From: Robiginitalea aestuariiviva
GTDB lineage: Bacteria; Bacteroidota; Bacteroidia; Flavobacteriales; Flavobacteriaceae
Direction of reading: 5' to 3'
Assembly (NCBI RefSeq): GCF_029537735.1
Contig: NZ_JARPUQ010000003.1
Location: 245,015-309,014, forward strand
Length of the DNA: 64,000 bases
A program made the translations under genes and the position numbers. Every line of letters begins with the position of its first letter. Position 1 is the stretch's first letter. Below the pieces are notes generated by a model. The model ran no database searches. It saw only the letters and a list, made by a program, of their open reading frames with translations, and was not told the DNA's origin. Below, piece after piece: positions 26,797-34,616 of this stretch.

Positions 26797-27174
26797 ATGC
26801 CCTATACCCTTTCTTTTTCGGTACAACCGGAATACCTGGAAGTGGATATGTCCGTACAGGTAGAAGAAGGCCTGGAACTCCGCGAGGCTTTTGAACGCTG
26901 GAAGGAGGTGGCCGCCCTGTGCCGGGAACACGACCGCACCCGGGTGCTGGTCACCATGGTCTTTGAAGGCGAATACAGCCTGGAACTCAAGTTCAGGTTG
27001 GCCAAGGGCGCTTCGGCCATTGGCTGGAGTCCGGACCTGAAGCTGGCGGTGGTGATTGCCGACCCTCAGCAGTTCGAGCGGCAGCTCTTTACGGAAACGG
27101 CCATGGTAAGCCTGGGGTACGAGATGAAATTATTTACGAAAAAAAAGCCTGCCAAAAAGTGGCTGCTCCAATAG
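26797..27174 (+). CDS. Small SpoIIAA/STAS-like conserved protein
   Basis: A 125-residue soluble protein. Alternating strands and helices (EYLEVDMSVQVEEG, ELREAFERWKEVAALCREHD, RTRVLVTMVFEG, LKLAVVIADPQQFERQLF) resemble SpoIIAA-like STAS/SEC14 proteins found in many marine Bacteroidota. No phosphorylatable serine motif is obvious. Function unknown. Lies between unrelated genes on the same strand with a short leader. Confidence 0.65.
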   Translation: MPYTLSFSVQPEYLEVDMSVQVEEGLELREAFERWKEVAALCREHDRTRVLVTMVFEGEYSLELKFRLAKGASAIGWSPDLKLAVVIADPQQFERQLFTETAMVSLGYEMKLFTKKKPAKKWLLQ

Positions 27175-27207
27175 CCGGCGGCTTTACCACCCATTAAAAC
27201 ACACGCA

Positions 27208-28008
27208 ATGAACGCACACGAAATTGACTACGCCATTCACGGAGAGGAGATGCAATACGTCTCGGTAACCCTGGACCCCCAGGAAGCGGTGGTGGCGGAA
27301 GCCGGGAGTTTTATGATGATGGACCCGGACATCAAAATGGAAACGATCTTTGGCGACGGCTCCCAGAAAGACAATGGCGTACTGGGCAAAATCTTTTCGG
27401 CCGGCAAGCGTATCCTCACGGGAGAGAGCCTTTTTATGACGGCCTTCTACAATGTAGGCGCCGCCCGGCGCGACGTGAGTTTTGCCTCGCCCTACCCGGG
27501 CAAAATCGTACCCATAGACCTCTCCGAAAAGGGAGGGAAGTTCATCTGCCAGAAGGATGCCTTCCTCTGTGCGGCCAAGGGTGTTTCCGTAGGGATTGAG
27601 TTCTCCCGCAAACTGGGGCGCGGCCTCTTTGGGGGCGAAGGCTTTATCATGCAGAAGCTGGAGGGAGACGGGATGGCCTTTGTCCATGCCGGGGGTACCA
27701 TGGCCCGGCGCGAGCTGCAGCCTGGCGAAGTGCTGCGCGTAGATACGGGCTGTATTGTGGGCTTTACCCAGACCGTGGATTACGACATTGAATTTGTTGG
27801 CGGCATCCGCAACACCATCTTTGGGGGCGAGGGGCTGTTTTTTGCCACCCTGCGCGGCCCGGGGGTAGTCTACATACAATCCCTGCCCTTCAGCCGGCTG
27901 GCCGGCCGGGTACTGGCCGCTGCGCCCCGGGCCGGCGGCAAAGACAAGGGGGAAGGCAGCCTGCTGGGCGGGTTGGGCGACCTGCTGGACGGGGACAACC
28001 GCTTCTAA
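27208..28008 (+). CDS. TIGR00266/AIM24 family protein
   Basis: A 266-residue all-beta protein of the AIM24/TIGR00266 family. Opening HEIDYAIHGEEMQYVSVTLDPQEAVVAEAGSF is split over two family blocks. The repeated glycine-rich turns (GGTMARRELQPGEVLRVDTG, VGGIRNTIFGGEGLFFATLRGPG) and a C-terminal glycine-rich tail are typical. It should fold as a double-stranded beta-helix. No enzymatic activity is established for the family. Confidence 0.88.
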   Translation: MNAHEIDYAIHGEEMQYVSVTLDPQEAVVAEAGSFMMMDPDIKMETIFGDGSQKDNGVLGKIFSAGKRILTGESLFMTAFYNVGAARRDVSFASPYPGKIVPIDLSEKGGKFICQKDAFLCAAKGVSVGIEFSRKLGRGLFGGEGFIMQKLEGDGMAFVHAGGTMARRELQPGEVLRVDTGCIVGFTQTVDYDIEFVGGIRNTIFGGEGLFFATLRGPGVVYIQSLPFSRLAGRVLAAAPRAGGKDKGEGSLLGGLGDLLDGDNRF

Positions 28009-28053
28009 ACTTCCTGCTGACGGATTTCAGGACAGAAAGGTATCTTCGTGCCG

Positions 28054-28074
28054 GGGTGGGGGGCACCCCCACCC
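28054..28074 (+). other. Strong GC hairpin after the AIM24 gene
   Basis: GGGTGGGGG (28054-28062) pairs with CCCCCACCC (28066-28074) over a 3-nt loop. There is no T-tract, so it is not a standard intrinsic terminator. It may stabilise the 3' end of the upstream transcript. Confidence 0.45.
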
Positions 28075-28097
28075 GGGGGAGAACGGCCCTGAATCCG

Positions 28098-28105
28098 TAT
28101 CTTTG
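28098..28105 (+). promoter_or_regulatory. -7 box (TATCTTTG) directly before the DUF2461 gene
   Basis: An exact TAnnTTTG match ends only 5 bases before the ATG at 28111. If used, the mRNA would be leaderless or nearly so. No -33 TTG is visible, so support is limited. Confidence 0.35.
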
Positions 28106-28110
28106 CCCCC

Positions 28111-28764
28111 ATGGATTTCCAAGCCCTATTCGACTTTCTGGAGGAACTGCAGGCCAATAACCACAAAACCTGGATGGACCAGCACCGCAAGCGGTATACC
28201 CGCCTGCGCAACCAGTTTATCGGCTGGCTGGACCACCTGGATGCCGAGGTGGCGGCCATAGACCCTGAATACTATCCCACGCCCGGAAAACGCGGGATTA
28301 ACCGCATCAACAACAACCTGATGTTCCACCCGGATCGCCCCGTTTACAAGGACCATTTCGGAGCCGGGCTGGACAAGGCCCCGGGCACGGCGGATTTCTA
28401 CATCGAGGTGGGTCTGTCCCAATCCATGCTGGCCGGGGGGCTGTGGCGCCCGGGCCGGGAACGGCTGCAGAGCGTGCGGGAAGCCATCGATTACAACGGG
28501 GAGGTGCTGCAGGCCATCCTGGAAAAGCCATCCTTTAAAAAGACATTCGGGGGCCTGTACCCGGACCAGGCCTTGCAGCGCATGCCCAAAGGGTATGCTG
28601 CGGACCACCCCCAGGCGGAACTGTTGCGCCAGAAAACCTTTGCGGTTTCCCGCCCCCTGACCCGGGCCGAAATCCTGGCCCCCGGCTTTGAGGCCCTGGT
28701 GCTGGAAACCTACCGGGAAATGCTGCCTTTCCGCCGGTACCTGAACCAGGCCCTGACGGTCTGA
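28111..28764 (+). CDS. DUF2461 family protein
   Basis: A 217-residue protein with the family pattern: LFDFLEELQANNHKTWMD and a DQHRKRY helix at the start, GKRGINRINNNLMF and NRPVYKDHFGAGL-type blocks in the middle (here DRPVYKDHFGAGLDKA), then a helix-rich C-terminus. The family (TIGR02453) is widespread and uncharacterised; cytosolic. The start is fixed by the family-typical N-terminus and the -7 box just upstream. Confidence 0.87.
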   Translation: MDFQALFDFLEELQANNHKTWMDQHRKRYTRLRNQFIGWLDHLDAEVAAIDPEYYPTPGKRGINRINNNLMFHPDRPVYKDHFGAGLDKAPGTADFYIEVGLSQSMLAGGLWRPGRERLQSVREAIDYNGEVLQAILEKPSFKKTFGGLYPDQALQRMPKGYAADHPQAELLRQKTFAVSRPLTRAEILAPGFEALVLETYREMLPFRRYLNQALTV

Positions 28765-28806
28765 AATCCCCTGAAATTCCGTAACTTAAAGGGGTAAGTC
28801 ATTCCC

Positions 28807-29841
28807 ATGCAGTTGCGGCGCCTTTTCCTGGTCTTTTTTGGCCTCCTGACCCTGTTTACCCGGGCCCAGCATCCCTTGTCCTCACAGGATCAGGAATTTT
28901 GGGAACGGGAAGCGGCTCTCCTGGAATTCAGTGCAAACATCCGGACCCTGAAATCGGAGACCGGGGATACCACAGCCATTTCCATACCGCTGCGTATGGG
29001 GGAAGGCGGACATTTGGAGGCCTTTACGGCCCGGGTTCGGGTACGCGGGCAGTCCCGGCTCCAAACCTGTTATTACCCGCCCCTGACGCTGCGTTTTGCA
29101 GCTGCGGCCCGCCAAAACCCCGTCCTGGCAGGGCAGCGGGAACTCAAGCTGGTCTGGCCCTGCCAGGCCAGCCGTGAGGCCGAGGACCTGGTGCTGAAGG
29201 AATGGCTGGCCTACCGCATGTATGCGGCCATAAGCCCCTATCATTACAAGACCCGGCCGGTACGCGTTGTGTTTACCGAGCACAGGGGCCGCCGACGGCT
29301 GGAGCGCGATTTACAGGGATTCCTGCTGGAAGACCACGGGGCCCTGGCCCGGCGCCTGGAGGGGCAGCGGGTCCGCCGGGAAATGCCCGCCGGGATGCAG
29401 GATCCCTATTACAGCGCCCTGAACAACCTGTTCCAGTTCCTGATCGGCCATACGGATTTCTCCCTGCGGCTGCAGCACAACCAGCGCTTGTATTTTCTTG
29501 GCGGGCGCTACCTCAGCATTCCGTATGATTTTGACCTCTCGGGCTGGGTGAATGCCCCCTATGCCACCGTTTCCAATACGCAGCACCTGAAGGGTTCTGT
29601 CGGGGTGGTAACCGAACGCATCTATAAGGGCTTCCGCCGCAACCCGGAGGTGCTCCAGCAGGCACGGGAACAGGTGCTGGGGGCACGGGATACCTGTTTC
29701 CGGATCCTGAAGGCGGCCCAACCGGAATTCCGGGACCCGGAGGCCTATGCCCGGGCGCGGGCCTATCTGGAGGAGGGCTTTAACCTGTTGGCATCCGACC
29801 GGAGTTTCCAGCGCAGGATCCTGAACCACCTCAGGGACTAA
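28807..29841 (+). CDS. Exported hypothetical protein, possibly CotH-kinase-like
   Basis: A 344-residue protein with a signal peptide ending near residue 21 (LLTLFTRAQHP). The mature part has a strand-rich front (IPLRMGEGGHLEAFTARVRVRG) and a helical core with LKEWLAYRMYAAISPYHYKTR. A later block reads FQFLIGHTDFSLRLQHN and IPYDFDLSGWVNAPYA. This ordering, including the YDFDLSG acidic motif, recalls the CotH-like protein kinase fold, but canonical ATP motifs are not secure. Common in flavobacteria with unknown function. Confidence 0.7.
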   Translation: MQLRRLFLVFFGLLTLFTRAQHPLSSQDQEFWEREAALLEFSANIRTLKSETGDTTAISIPLRMGEGGHLEAFTARVRVRGQSRLQTCYYPPLTLRFAAAARQNPVLAGQRELKLVWPCQASREAEDLVLKEWLAYRMYAAISPYHYKTRPVRVVFTEHRGRRRLERDLQGFLLEDHGALARRLEGQRVRREMPAGMQDPYYSALNNLFQFLIGHTDFSLRLQHNQRLYFLGGRYLSIPYDFDLSGWVNAPYATVSNTQHLKGSVGVVTERIYKGFRRNPEVLQQAREQVLGARDTCFRILKAAQPEFRDPEAYARARAYLEEGFNLLASDRSFQRRILNHLRD

Positions 29842-29893
29842 AAGGGCCCAGCCGGGAATTCCCGACCTTTGTTATACCTGATATTCTATACCT

Positions 29894-30526
29894 ATGTCTT
29901 CACACCTTCCAACCCATGGCAGCCTTCGCAACGTGGCCCGGGAAGTCCTCTCGGACGCCTGGTATACCCTATACCGCTACACCTTCGATTATTTCCGGTC
30001 CGACGGCCGCTGGGATACCCAGCAGCGGGAAGTCTACGACCGCGGGAACGGGGCCGTGGTGTTGCTATACGACCCCGGGCGGGAAAAGGTGCTGCTTACC
30101 CGGCAGTTCCGCATGCCCACCTATGTGAACGGGAATGCAGACGGGATGCTTACCGAGGCCTGTGCCGGCCTGTTGGACGAGGCGGACCCGGAGGGTTGCA
30201 TCCAAAAGGAAATCCTGGAGGAAACCGGGTACCGGGTCCCCAGGGTAAGGCGGGTGCTGGAGGCCTACAGTTCCCCTGGGGCCGTTACCGAAAAGCTGTA
30301 TTATTTCCTGGCGGAATATGCCCCGGAGATGAAAGCCGGGGCAGGCGGGGGCCTCGATAGTGAATCCGAAGATATCGAGGTGCTGGAGGTTTCCTATGCC
30401 GAAGTGCTGCAGGCCCTGGCCCAGGGACGCATCCGGGACGCCAAGACCGTGCTGCTGTTGCAGTACGCAGCCCTGTATGGCCCGCTGCGGGAGGCCTTCC
30501 TCAATAGTGCTCCCGCACCCAGGTAA
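29894..30526 (+). CDS. nudK: NudK-type Nudix hydrolase (GDP-mannose pyrophosphatase)
   Basis: A 210-residue Nudix protein with the NudK-type layout. N-terminal dimerisation strands (LYRYTFDYFRSDGRWDTQQR), then the Nudix box at about 93-114 (AGLLDEADPEGCIQKEILEE followed by TGY), then SSPGAVTEKLYYFLAEY. The box uses D where many Nudix enzymes have the first E and K in place of the usual R, close to the variant form in E. coli NudK. It probably hydrolyses GDP-mannose or related nucleotide sugars. Its 3' end overlaps the convergent carboxypeptidase gene by 26 bases. Confidence 0.86.
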   Translation: MSSHLPTHGSLRNVAREVLSDAWYTLYRYTFDYFRSDGRWDTQQREVYDRGNGAVVLLYDPGREKVLLTRQFRMPTYVNGNADGMLTEACAGLLDEADPEGCIQKEILEETGYRVPRVRRVLEAYSSPGAVTEKLYYFLAEYAPEMKAGAGGGLDSESEDIEVLEVSYAEVLQALAQGRIRDAKTVLLLQYAALYGPLREAFLNSAPAPR

Positions 30527-31793
30527 GCAGGGCTTCCATCCGCGCTTTCACGGCTGTGCCGCTATCCAGGTAATGGTTGTTCATAAAGGCAAACACCACC
30601 CATTTGCCTGAGCGCGTGCGCAGGTAGCCACTCAGGTTGTGGTTGTTGCTCAGGCTTCCCGTTTTCCCAAAAAGGTAGGGCCCCTCCGGGCTGCGGTACC
30701 AGTCCTTCAGGGTGCCGTTGGCCCCGCCCTGGGCCAGCAGGGGCAACAGGCGCTCCGGTGGGATTTCCCGATGGAGTTTGCGCAGCAGGTGCACCACACT
30801 GCCCGGGCAGATCAGGTTATAGCGACTTAGCCCGGACCCGTCTACCCATTTGGGGCGTTGGGGCAGGTCGGCCAGGTAGGTGTCCAGCACGTAATCCCGG
30901 GCCCGCCCAAAACCCAGGGTATCCCCCAGGGTGGCCGAGACCATCAGCATCAGCTGCTCGGCCAGGAAATTATCGCTGGTTTGCATCATCCGCCGGTAGA
31001 CGCTGTCTGCCTGCGGGCCGTCCAGGACCTTGAGGTTGCCCCCCGGCCGGGCCGGGTAGGGGAGAACGGGTTTGCCCAGGGCCTGGGACCAAAGCTGCCG
31101 CTCCCGCTGCGGGTCCGTCACCAGGGGTACTTCCAGGGTGTCTCCGGGTTGGGGGTCCAGGAAAAAGCGATTGTGCTCCGGCGTTCGGGCATACCTGCCG
31201 GCTTCGGGAAATATGCTGTCCCGGAAGGCCATGGGCCATACCCGGAGGGAATCATCCCCGCGAATCACGCGCAGCAGATTCCCGTAGGCCGGGAAGGCCG
31301 AACGGGTAGGGGTATAGTACTGGTCAAAATCGTCCCAGGACCATCCCGGGCCCCAGGCCGGGTCTTCCAGATGGGTATTTACCAGGGCTACCCGCGGGAA
31401 CCCCTGCATGAAATGGAAGGCCGTACTGTCCGCCAAATCCGGGTGCAGAGCGGCGGGGTTGGCGGTACCCCAGGCCACCAGGGTATCTCCTGCCATGGTA
31501 TAGGCCAGGGCCGGAAGGCGTTCGGGCAGGGTTTTCAGGGCGGCGTAGAGCGTCAATAACTTTACGTTGCTGGCCGGGGTAAAGGGCTTAAGGGGGTTAT
31601 GGGCATAGAGGGTATCGCCGGCCTGCAGATCCAACAGTAACAGGCCTGTTAATTGGGCCTGGAAGGCAGGGCCCTGCAGGGTGCGGCTCGCATGGCGGTG
31701 TACCTGGCGGGCCGGGCTGCAACCCGAGGTAAATGACAAAATCAGGGCAGCGGCTGCAACCCCTTTTATTACGGCGTTTAAGGGCGTTTTCAA
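30501..31793 (-). CDS. PBP4-type D-alanyl-D-alanine carboxypeptidase/endopeptidase (S13)
   Basis: A 430-residue S13 family protein with a lipoprotein-like signal (LSFTSGC, Cys25). The three penicillin-binding motifs are present: S75-N-V-K78 in FTPASNVKLL, SDN in MQTSDNFLAEQL and KTG in FGKTGSLSNN. It trims or cleaves murein peptides in the periplasm. Length is near the family norm, with a shorter inserted domain than in E. coli DacB. The C-terminus runs into the end of nudK on the other strand. Could be called dacB; the symbol is left empty because substrate specificity is not shown. Confidence 0.9.
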   Translation of the reverse strand: MKTPLNAVIKGVAAAALILSFTSGCSPARQVHRHASRTLQGPAFQAQLTGLLLLDLQAGDTLYAHNPLKPFTPASNVKLLTLYAALKTLPERLPALAYTMAGDTLVAWGTANPAALHPDLADSTAFHFMQGFPRVALVNTHLEDPAWGPGWSWDDFDQYYTPTRSAFPAYGNLLRVIRGDDSLRVWPMAFRDSIFPEAGRYARTPEHNRFFLDPQPGDTLEVPLVTDPQRERQLWSQALGKPVLPYPARPGGNLKVLDGPQADSVYRRMMQTSDNFLAEQLMLMVSATLGDTLGFGRARDYVLDTYLADLPQRPKWVDGSGLSRYNLICPGSVVHLLRKLHREIPPERLLPLLAQGGANGTLKDWYRSPEGPYLFGKTGSLSNNHNLSGYLRTRSGKWVVFAFMNNHYLDSGTAVKARMEALLTWVREHY

Positions 31794-31924
31794 CAGGAAT
31801 TTAAAGGTGTGTTGGGATGAAATTATTCAATTTTTAACGAATCCCGCATACGATTTAAGCGCAATTTTTGGTTATTTTGTCTGTACAACAACTCACCAAA
31901 ACATTCTGATTTATGGCTGGATCT

Positions 31925-32110
31925 ATGCTGGAGTACACCAAAACGGTACTCCAAAAGGTCAGTTTCGATGCCCGGTTGTTTGGCAGGGAACTCAAAAAAG
32001 CAATGCAGCACCTGCTTCCCAATGAAATTGAGGAACTCAAACAGTGGCTGCTACAGTTCACCACAGACAAGCCGGAGTTACAACCTGCATTAATCTATCT
32101 GCCTGCGTAA
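31925..32110 (+). CDS. Small conserved flavobacterial protein
   Basis: A 61-residue protein starting MLEYTKTVLQKVSFDARLF. I recall homologues with nearly the same opening in many Flavobacteriaceae, usually followed by a basic helix and a conserved Leu-Trp segment (here ELKQWLLQF). An ATG four codons upstream (31913) is possible but outside the conserved part. No domain name or function is known to me. A promoter-like TTATTTTG lies at 31872-31879 and a strong terminator directly follows, so it is a monocistronic gene. Confidence 0.75.
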   Translation: MLEYTKTVLQKVSFDARLFGRELKKAMQHLLPNEIEELKQWLLQFTTDKPELQPALIYLPA

Positions 32111-32118
32111 GGCATAAC

Positions 32119-32144
32119 GCCCCGCCCTCCGGCGGGGCTTTTTT
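32119..32144 (+). terminator. Intrinsic terminator after the 61-residue gene
   Basis: GCCCCGCC (32119-32126), loop CTCC, GGCGGGGC (32131-32138), then six T. The oxyR stop codon of the opposite strand lies within the last T residues. Confidence 0.9.
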
Positions 32145-33099
32145 ATGCCTTCCCGCCCCGGCCTTTGGCTTTGGGGCTGATGATCTGTACGTCCTGAAAG
32201 GCGATGGCCCCGCGTACCACGGATGCGATAACCTCCCTCAGGGCTTCGGTAATCTGGAATTTCAATTCTTTTTTGTGGTAGATCAGGCTCACTTCCCGGG
32301 CTGGGGCCGGGTCCTGGAAAAAGCGCAGGTTTTGCTGGCGGGCCTCGTCCAGCCCCAGGGTATGCAGGTAGGGTAGCAGGGTCATGCCCAGGCCTTCGTC
32401 TACCAGGTTCACCAGGGTCTCAAAACTGCCGCTGTCCAGTTGGAAGGGTTCATCTGCCGCCCGGTTGGTGGCCTTGCAGAGGTTAATGACGCCGTCCCGG
32501 AAGCAGTGTCCGTCCTGCAGCAGCAGCATGTCTTCCAGGTCCAGGTGTTCCCGCCCGATTTTCCCGGAACCGGAAAGGCGGTGCCCCGGGGGCACATAGG
32601 CCACAAAAGGTTCGTAATACAACGGGCGCTCCACCAGGTTCGGGATTTCCAGGGGCGTGGCCGCAATCCCGGCATCCAGGTGGCCTTCCCGCAGCTCTTC
32701 AATCATCTGTTCCGTACTGACCTCCCGGATAATCAGGCGCACCTTGGGGTATTTCTGGGTAAAGGATTTCAGGAACATGGGCAACAGGGTGGGCATAACC
32801 GTGGGAATGACCCCCAGGGCGTAGGAGCCCCCCACATAACCTTTTTCCTGGTCTACAATGTCTCGGATACGTGCGGCCTCCTGCACTATGTTGCGGGCCT
32901 GGTCCACAATTTTCTGGCCGGCTTCCGTGATGGCGATGGGTTTTTTGCCCCGGTCAAAGATGAGCAGGCCCAGTTCGTCTTCCAGCTTTTGTACCTGCAT
33001 GCTTAAGGTGGGCTGGGTGACAAAACTCTTTTCTGCGGCCAGGGTAAAATTCCGGTGTTCGGCTACGGCCAGTACGTACTGGAGTTGGGTAATGGTCAT
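32143..33099 (-). CDS. oxyR: Hydrogen-peroxide-sensing LysR regulator OxyR
   Basis: A 318-residue LysR-type regulator. The winged helix-turn-helix is at about 2-60 (LQYVLAVAEHRNFTLAAEKS, TQPTLSMQVQKLEDELG). The sensor region contains C199 and C208 in GHCFRDGVINLC, exactly the residue numbers and spacing of the disulfide-forming pair in E. coli OxyR. It should activate peroxide-defence genes on oxidation. Divergent to it stands only a broken dps, the classical OxyR target. Ends inside the terminator of the convergent small gene. Confidence 0.94.
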   Translation of the reverse strand: MTITQLQYVLAVAEHRNFTLAAEKSFVTQPTLSMQVQKLEDELGLLIFDRGKKPIAITEAGQKIVDQARNIVQEAARIRDIVDQEKGYVGGSYALGVIPTVMPTLLPMFLKSFTQKYPKVRLIIREVSTEQMIEELREGHLDAGIAATPLEIPNLVERPLYYEPFVAYVPPGHRLSGSGKIGREHLDLEDMLLLQDGHCFRDGVINLCKATNRAADEPFQLDSGSFETLVNLVDEGLGMTLLPYLHTLGLDEARQQNLRFFQDPAPAREVSLIYHKKELKFQITEALREVIASVVRGAIAFQDVQIISPKAKGRGGKA

Positions 33100-33139
33100 G
33101 GCGGAAAGGCGTGGTTGGTATGGGTTATAAGTCCCATAA

Positions 33140-33191
33140 AGGTATAAAAAATACCTATTGTAACTGCTTATTGTAATCAGGTATTCTGATT
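33140..33191. promoter_or_regulatory. Operator-like inverted repeats between oxyR and the dps remnant
   Basis: Two 6-bp inverted repeats with 5-nt centres: AGGTAT-N5-ATACCT (33140-33156) and AATCAG-N5-CTGATT (33175-33191). Between and overlapping them are two copies of TATTGTAA (33156-33163 and 33169-33176), 13 bp apart. OxyR binds extended dyads of about this size, so this is a plausible binding region for oxyR autoregulation and the former dps promoter. Confidence 0.5.
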
Positions 33192-33226
33192 AAATACAGA
33201 TCAGGTTTTTAAATCAACATGACTAG

Positions 33227-33394
33227 CGCCTGATCGCGGATTCCCTGACGGAATTGCTCCTTATTGCGCGGGAAATTCTGGACGCCTCGGACCGTTCCGG
33301 GGACGAAGGCACCAATGCCATGATGAGCGACTTTATCACCGAACAGGAAAAAACGGTATGGATGATGAAAGCCTGGCTGGCCGAACAGGTATAA
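33227..33394 (+). pseudogene. dps: dps remnant (C-terminal fragment of a Dps ferritin-like protein)
   Basis: An open frame of 55 codons without a start codon, directly preceded by TAG. Its translation opens LIADSLTELLLIAREI and continues with DASDRSGDEGTNAMMSD and FITEQEKTVWMMKAWL. This is the last helix pair of Bacteroidota Dps proteins, whose C-termini typically read DEGTNAxMSDYIxEQEKxVWM. About 100 N-terminal residues, including the ferroxidase ligands, are missing. An ATG at 33219 (ATGAC), out of frame with the fragment, sits where the original start could have been, so an internal deletion is the simplest explanation. Confidence 0.85.
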
Positions 33395-33426
33395 TGGGCC
33401 AACTGTGACATAATATGCCATTGAGC

Positions 33427-33462
33427 CAAAAAAAAGCGCTACCAGAACTTCTGGTAGCGCTT
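33427..33462 (-). terminator. Terminator of the lipoprotein gene at 33484
   Basis: On the minus strand an 11-bp stem AGCGCTACCAG/CTGGTAGCGCT with a 5-nt loop (33435-33461) is followed by eight or nine T. It closes the gene upstream on the minus strand. Confidence 0.88.
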
Positions 33463-33483
33463 GATAGGAAAGAGATTGCCGTC

Positions 33484-33933
33484 TTAGTTTCCTTCACTTA
33501 GGGAAAAGCTGCCATCTCCGTTAAAATTGGTAACAATTATGGTAACCGTCCAAAGTCCGGCACTTCCCGCGGCGGTTACCCCGCCAATGGTGTCCTCCTG
33601 ATTCGATCCGAGAATGGTGCGATCCAGAACTACCATACCCTGGGAATCTTCAACAATCATCTGGAAACTTCCAGACGCAGTAGATGTAATATCTGCATTG
33701 AAGTCTGCAGTGGACAAATTGTTGTTCCAGACGAAGCTCCGGGTTGCTGTCCCCCCGTTGCCTGTAAAACTCGCGTTGATATCCCCATTAAAATCGGAGA
33801 CATCTTCCATGAGGAGGGTTCCGTTAACGGTTACGCGGGCATAGGCCTCTTCGTCATTGCTGCATGAGAGAAATAGCAGTAAGGCTGGCAGCAGCAATAA
33901 AAGTTTGGGAAATTTTGTGTATACTGTTTTCAT
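33484..33933 (-). CDS. Hypothetical lipoprotein
   Basis: A 149-residue protein from ATG 33933. This start gives a good lipoprotein signal (LLLLLPALLLFLSC); a start at 33954 adds MSLKTLL before it. The mature part is beta-rich with repeated Asp-Phe-Asn motifs (DFNGDINASF, ADFNADITS, NFNGDGSFS). No family recognised. Its own terminator follows. Codon use looks less GC-rich than the neighbours. Confidence 0.75.
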   Translation of the reverse strand: MKTVYTKFPKLLLLLPALLLFLSCSNDEEAYARVTVNGTLLMEDVSDFNGDINASFTGNGGTATRSFVWNNNLSTADFNADITSTASGSFQMIVEDSQGMVVLDRTILGSNQEDTIGGVTAAGSAGLWTVTIIVTNFNGDGSFSLSEGN

Positions 33934-34094
33934 CAGTAATGTTTTTAATGACATTTAGATCTGTGTTCATAACGATTATACCCTCTTATTATTGCCATTT
34001 AATCCACGGGTTCAAACCTTTTAAATATTACTGTTTTAGCACATACATCAAATAAGATACTTGGTTTGGATGATGTTTTAGGGTTCATTGGAAC

Positions 34095-34514
34095 TTAGAA
34101 CCGAATGCTGAGGCTGACGTCTTCCGTGCCCACTTCAAAGGCAGAGGCCTGGAAGTTGGGCGGCCCCATTTGCAGGGTCTCGCCGCTCAGGCCGTAGGGT
34201 TCCTGCGGCATGCCGCTGGTGTCAAAATCCATCCGGCCGTTCGCATTGAGGTCGTGCAGCACCGAGATGGCGTAAGTGCCCGGGGCTACATCTTCGAAGG
34301 TAATGGTGAGCGGGCCTTTTTGGGCCTGGCTACTGTACCCGGCCAGCCCGGCTCCCTTCATAAAGGTATGTTGCTGGTGCAGGGCGGCCAGGACATTTCC
34401 CTGGTCGTTCAGGACATTTTCCACAGTTACCGTTAGGGTAACCCCCGGGGTTTGCTGGGCAAAGGTCCCCAGGGCGGTCAAAAGGGCAAAGGCGGTAAGT
34501 AATACAGTTTTCAT
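34095..34514 (-). CDS. DUF2141 secreted protein
   Basis: A 139-residue exported protein (signal peptide ending LGTFAQQ). It fits DUF2141: LTVTVENVLNDQGNVLAALH at the start, ITFEDVAPGTYAISVLHDLNANGRMDFD in the middle (written in two blocks here as FEDVAPGTYAISVLHD and LNANGRMDFD), and PQEPYGLS near the end. The DLNxNGxMD segment looks like a calcium-type loop. Periplasmic or secreted, function unknown. Confidence 0.87.
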   Translation of the reverse strand: MKTVLLTAFALLTALGTFAQQTPGVTLTVTVENVLNDQGNVLAALHQQHTFMKGAGLAGYSSQAQKGPLTITFEDVAPGTYAISVLHDLNANGRMDFDTSGMPQEPYGLSGETLQMGPPNFQASAFEVGTEDVSLSIRF

Positions 34515-34542
34515 TACAGCACGTTTTTTGAAGGTTATGCCC

Positions 34543-34573
34543 CAAAACTCCGAAACGTACTTGTCCCTGGCAA
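34543..34573 (-). promoter_or_regulatory. Probable promoter of the DUF2141 gene
   Basis: Minus strand: TTG (complement of 34571-34573), 20 bases, then GAGTTTTG (34543-34550), seven of eight matches to a Bacteroidota -7 box. The ATG at 34514 lies 28 bases downstream. Confidence 0.5.
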
Positions 34574-34616
34574 TTGCGATTGACCGAAATGTCGGATGGG
34601 CGCCCCGAACCGTAGC

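Noticed and set aside
33209-33429. Two overlapping minus-strand frames of about 70 codons across the dps remnant
   Set aside because: The plus-strand fragment matches Dps well; these frames have no recognisable features.
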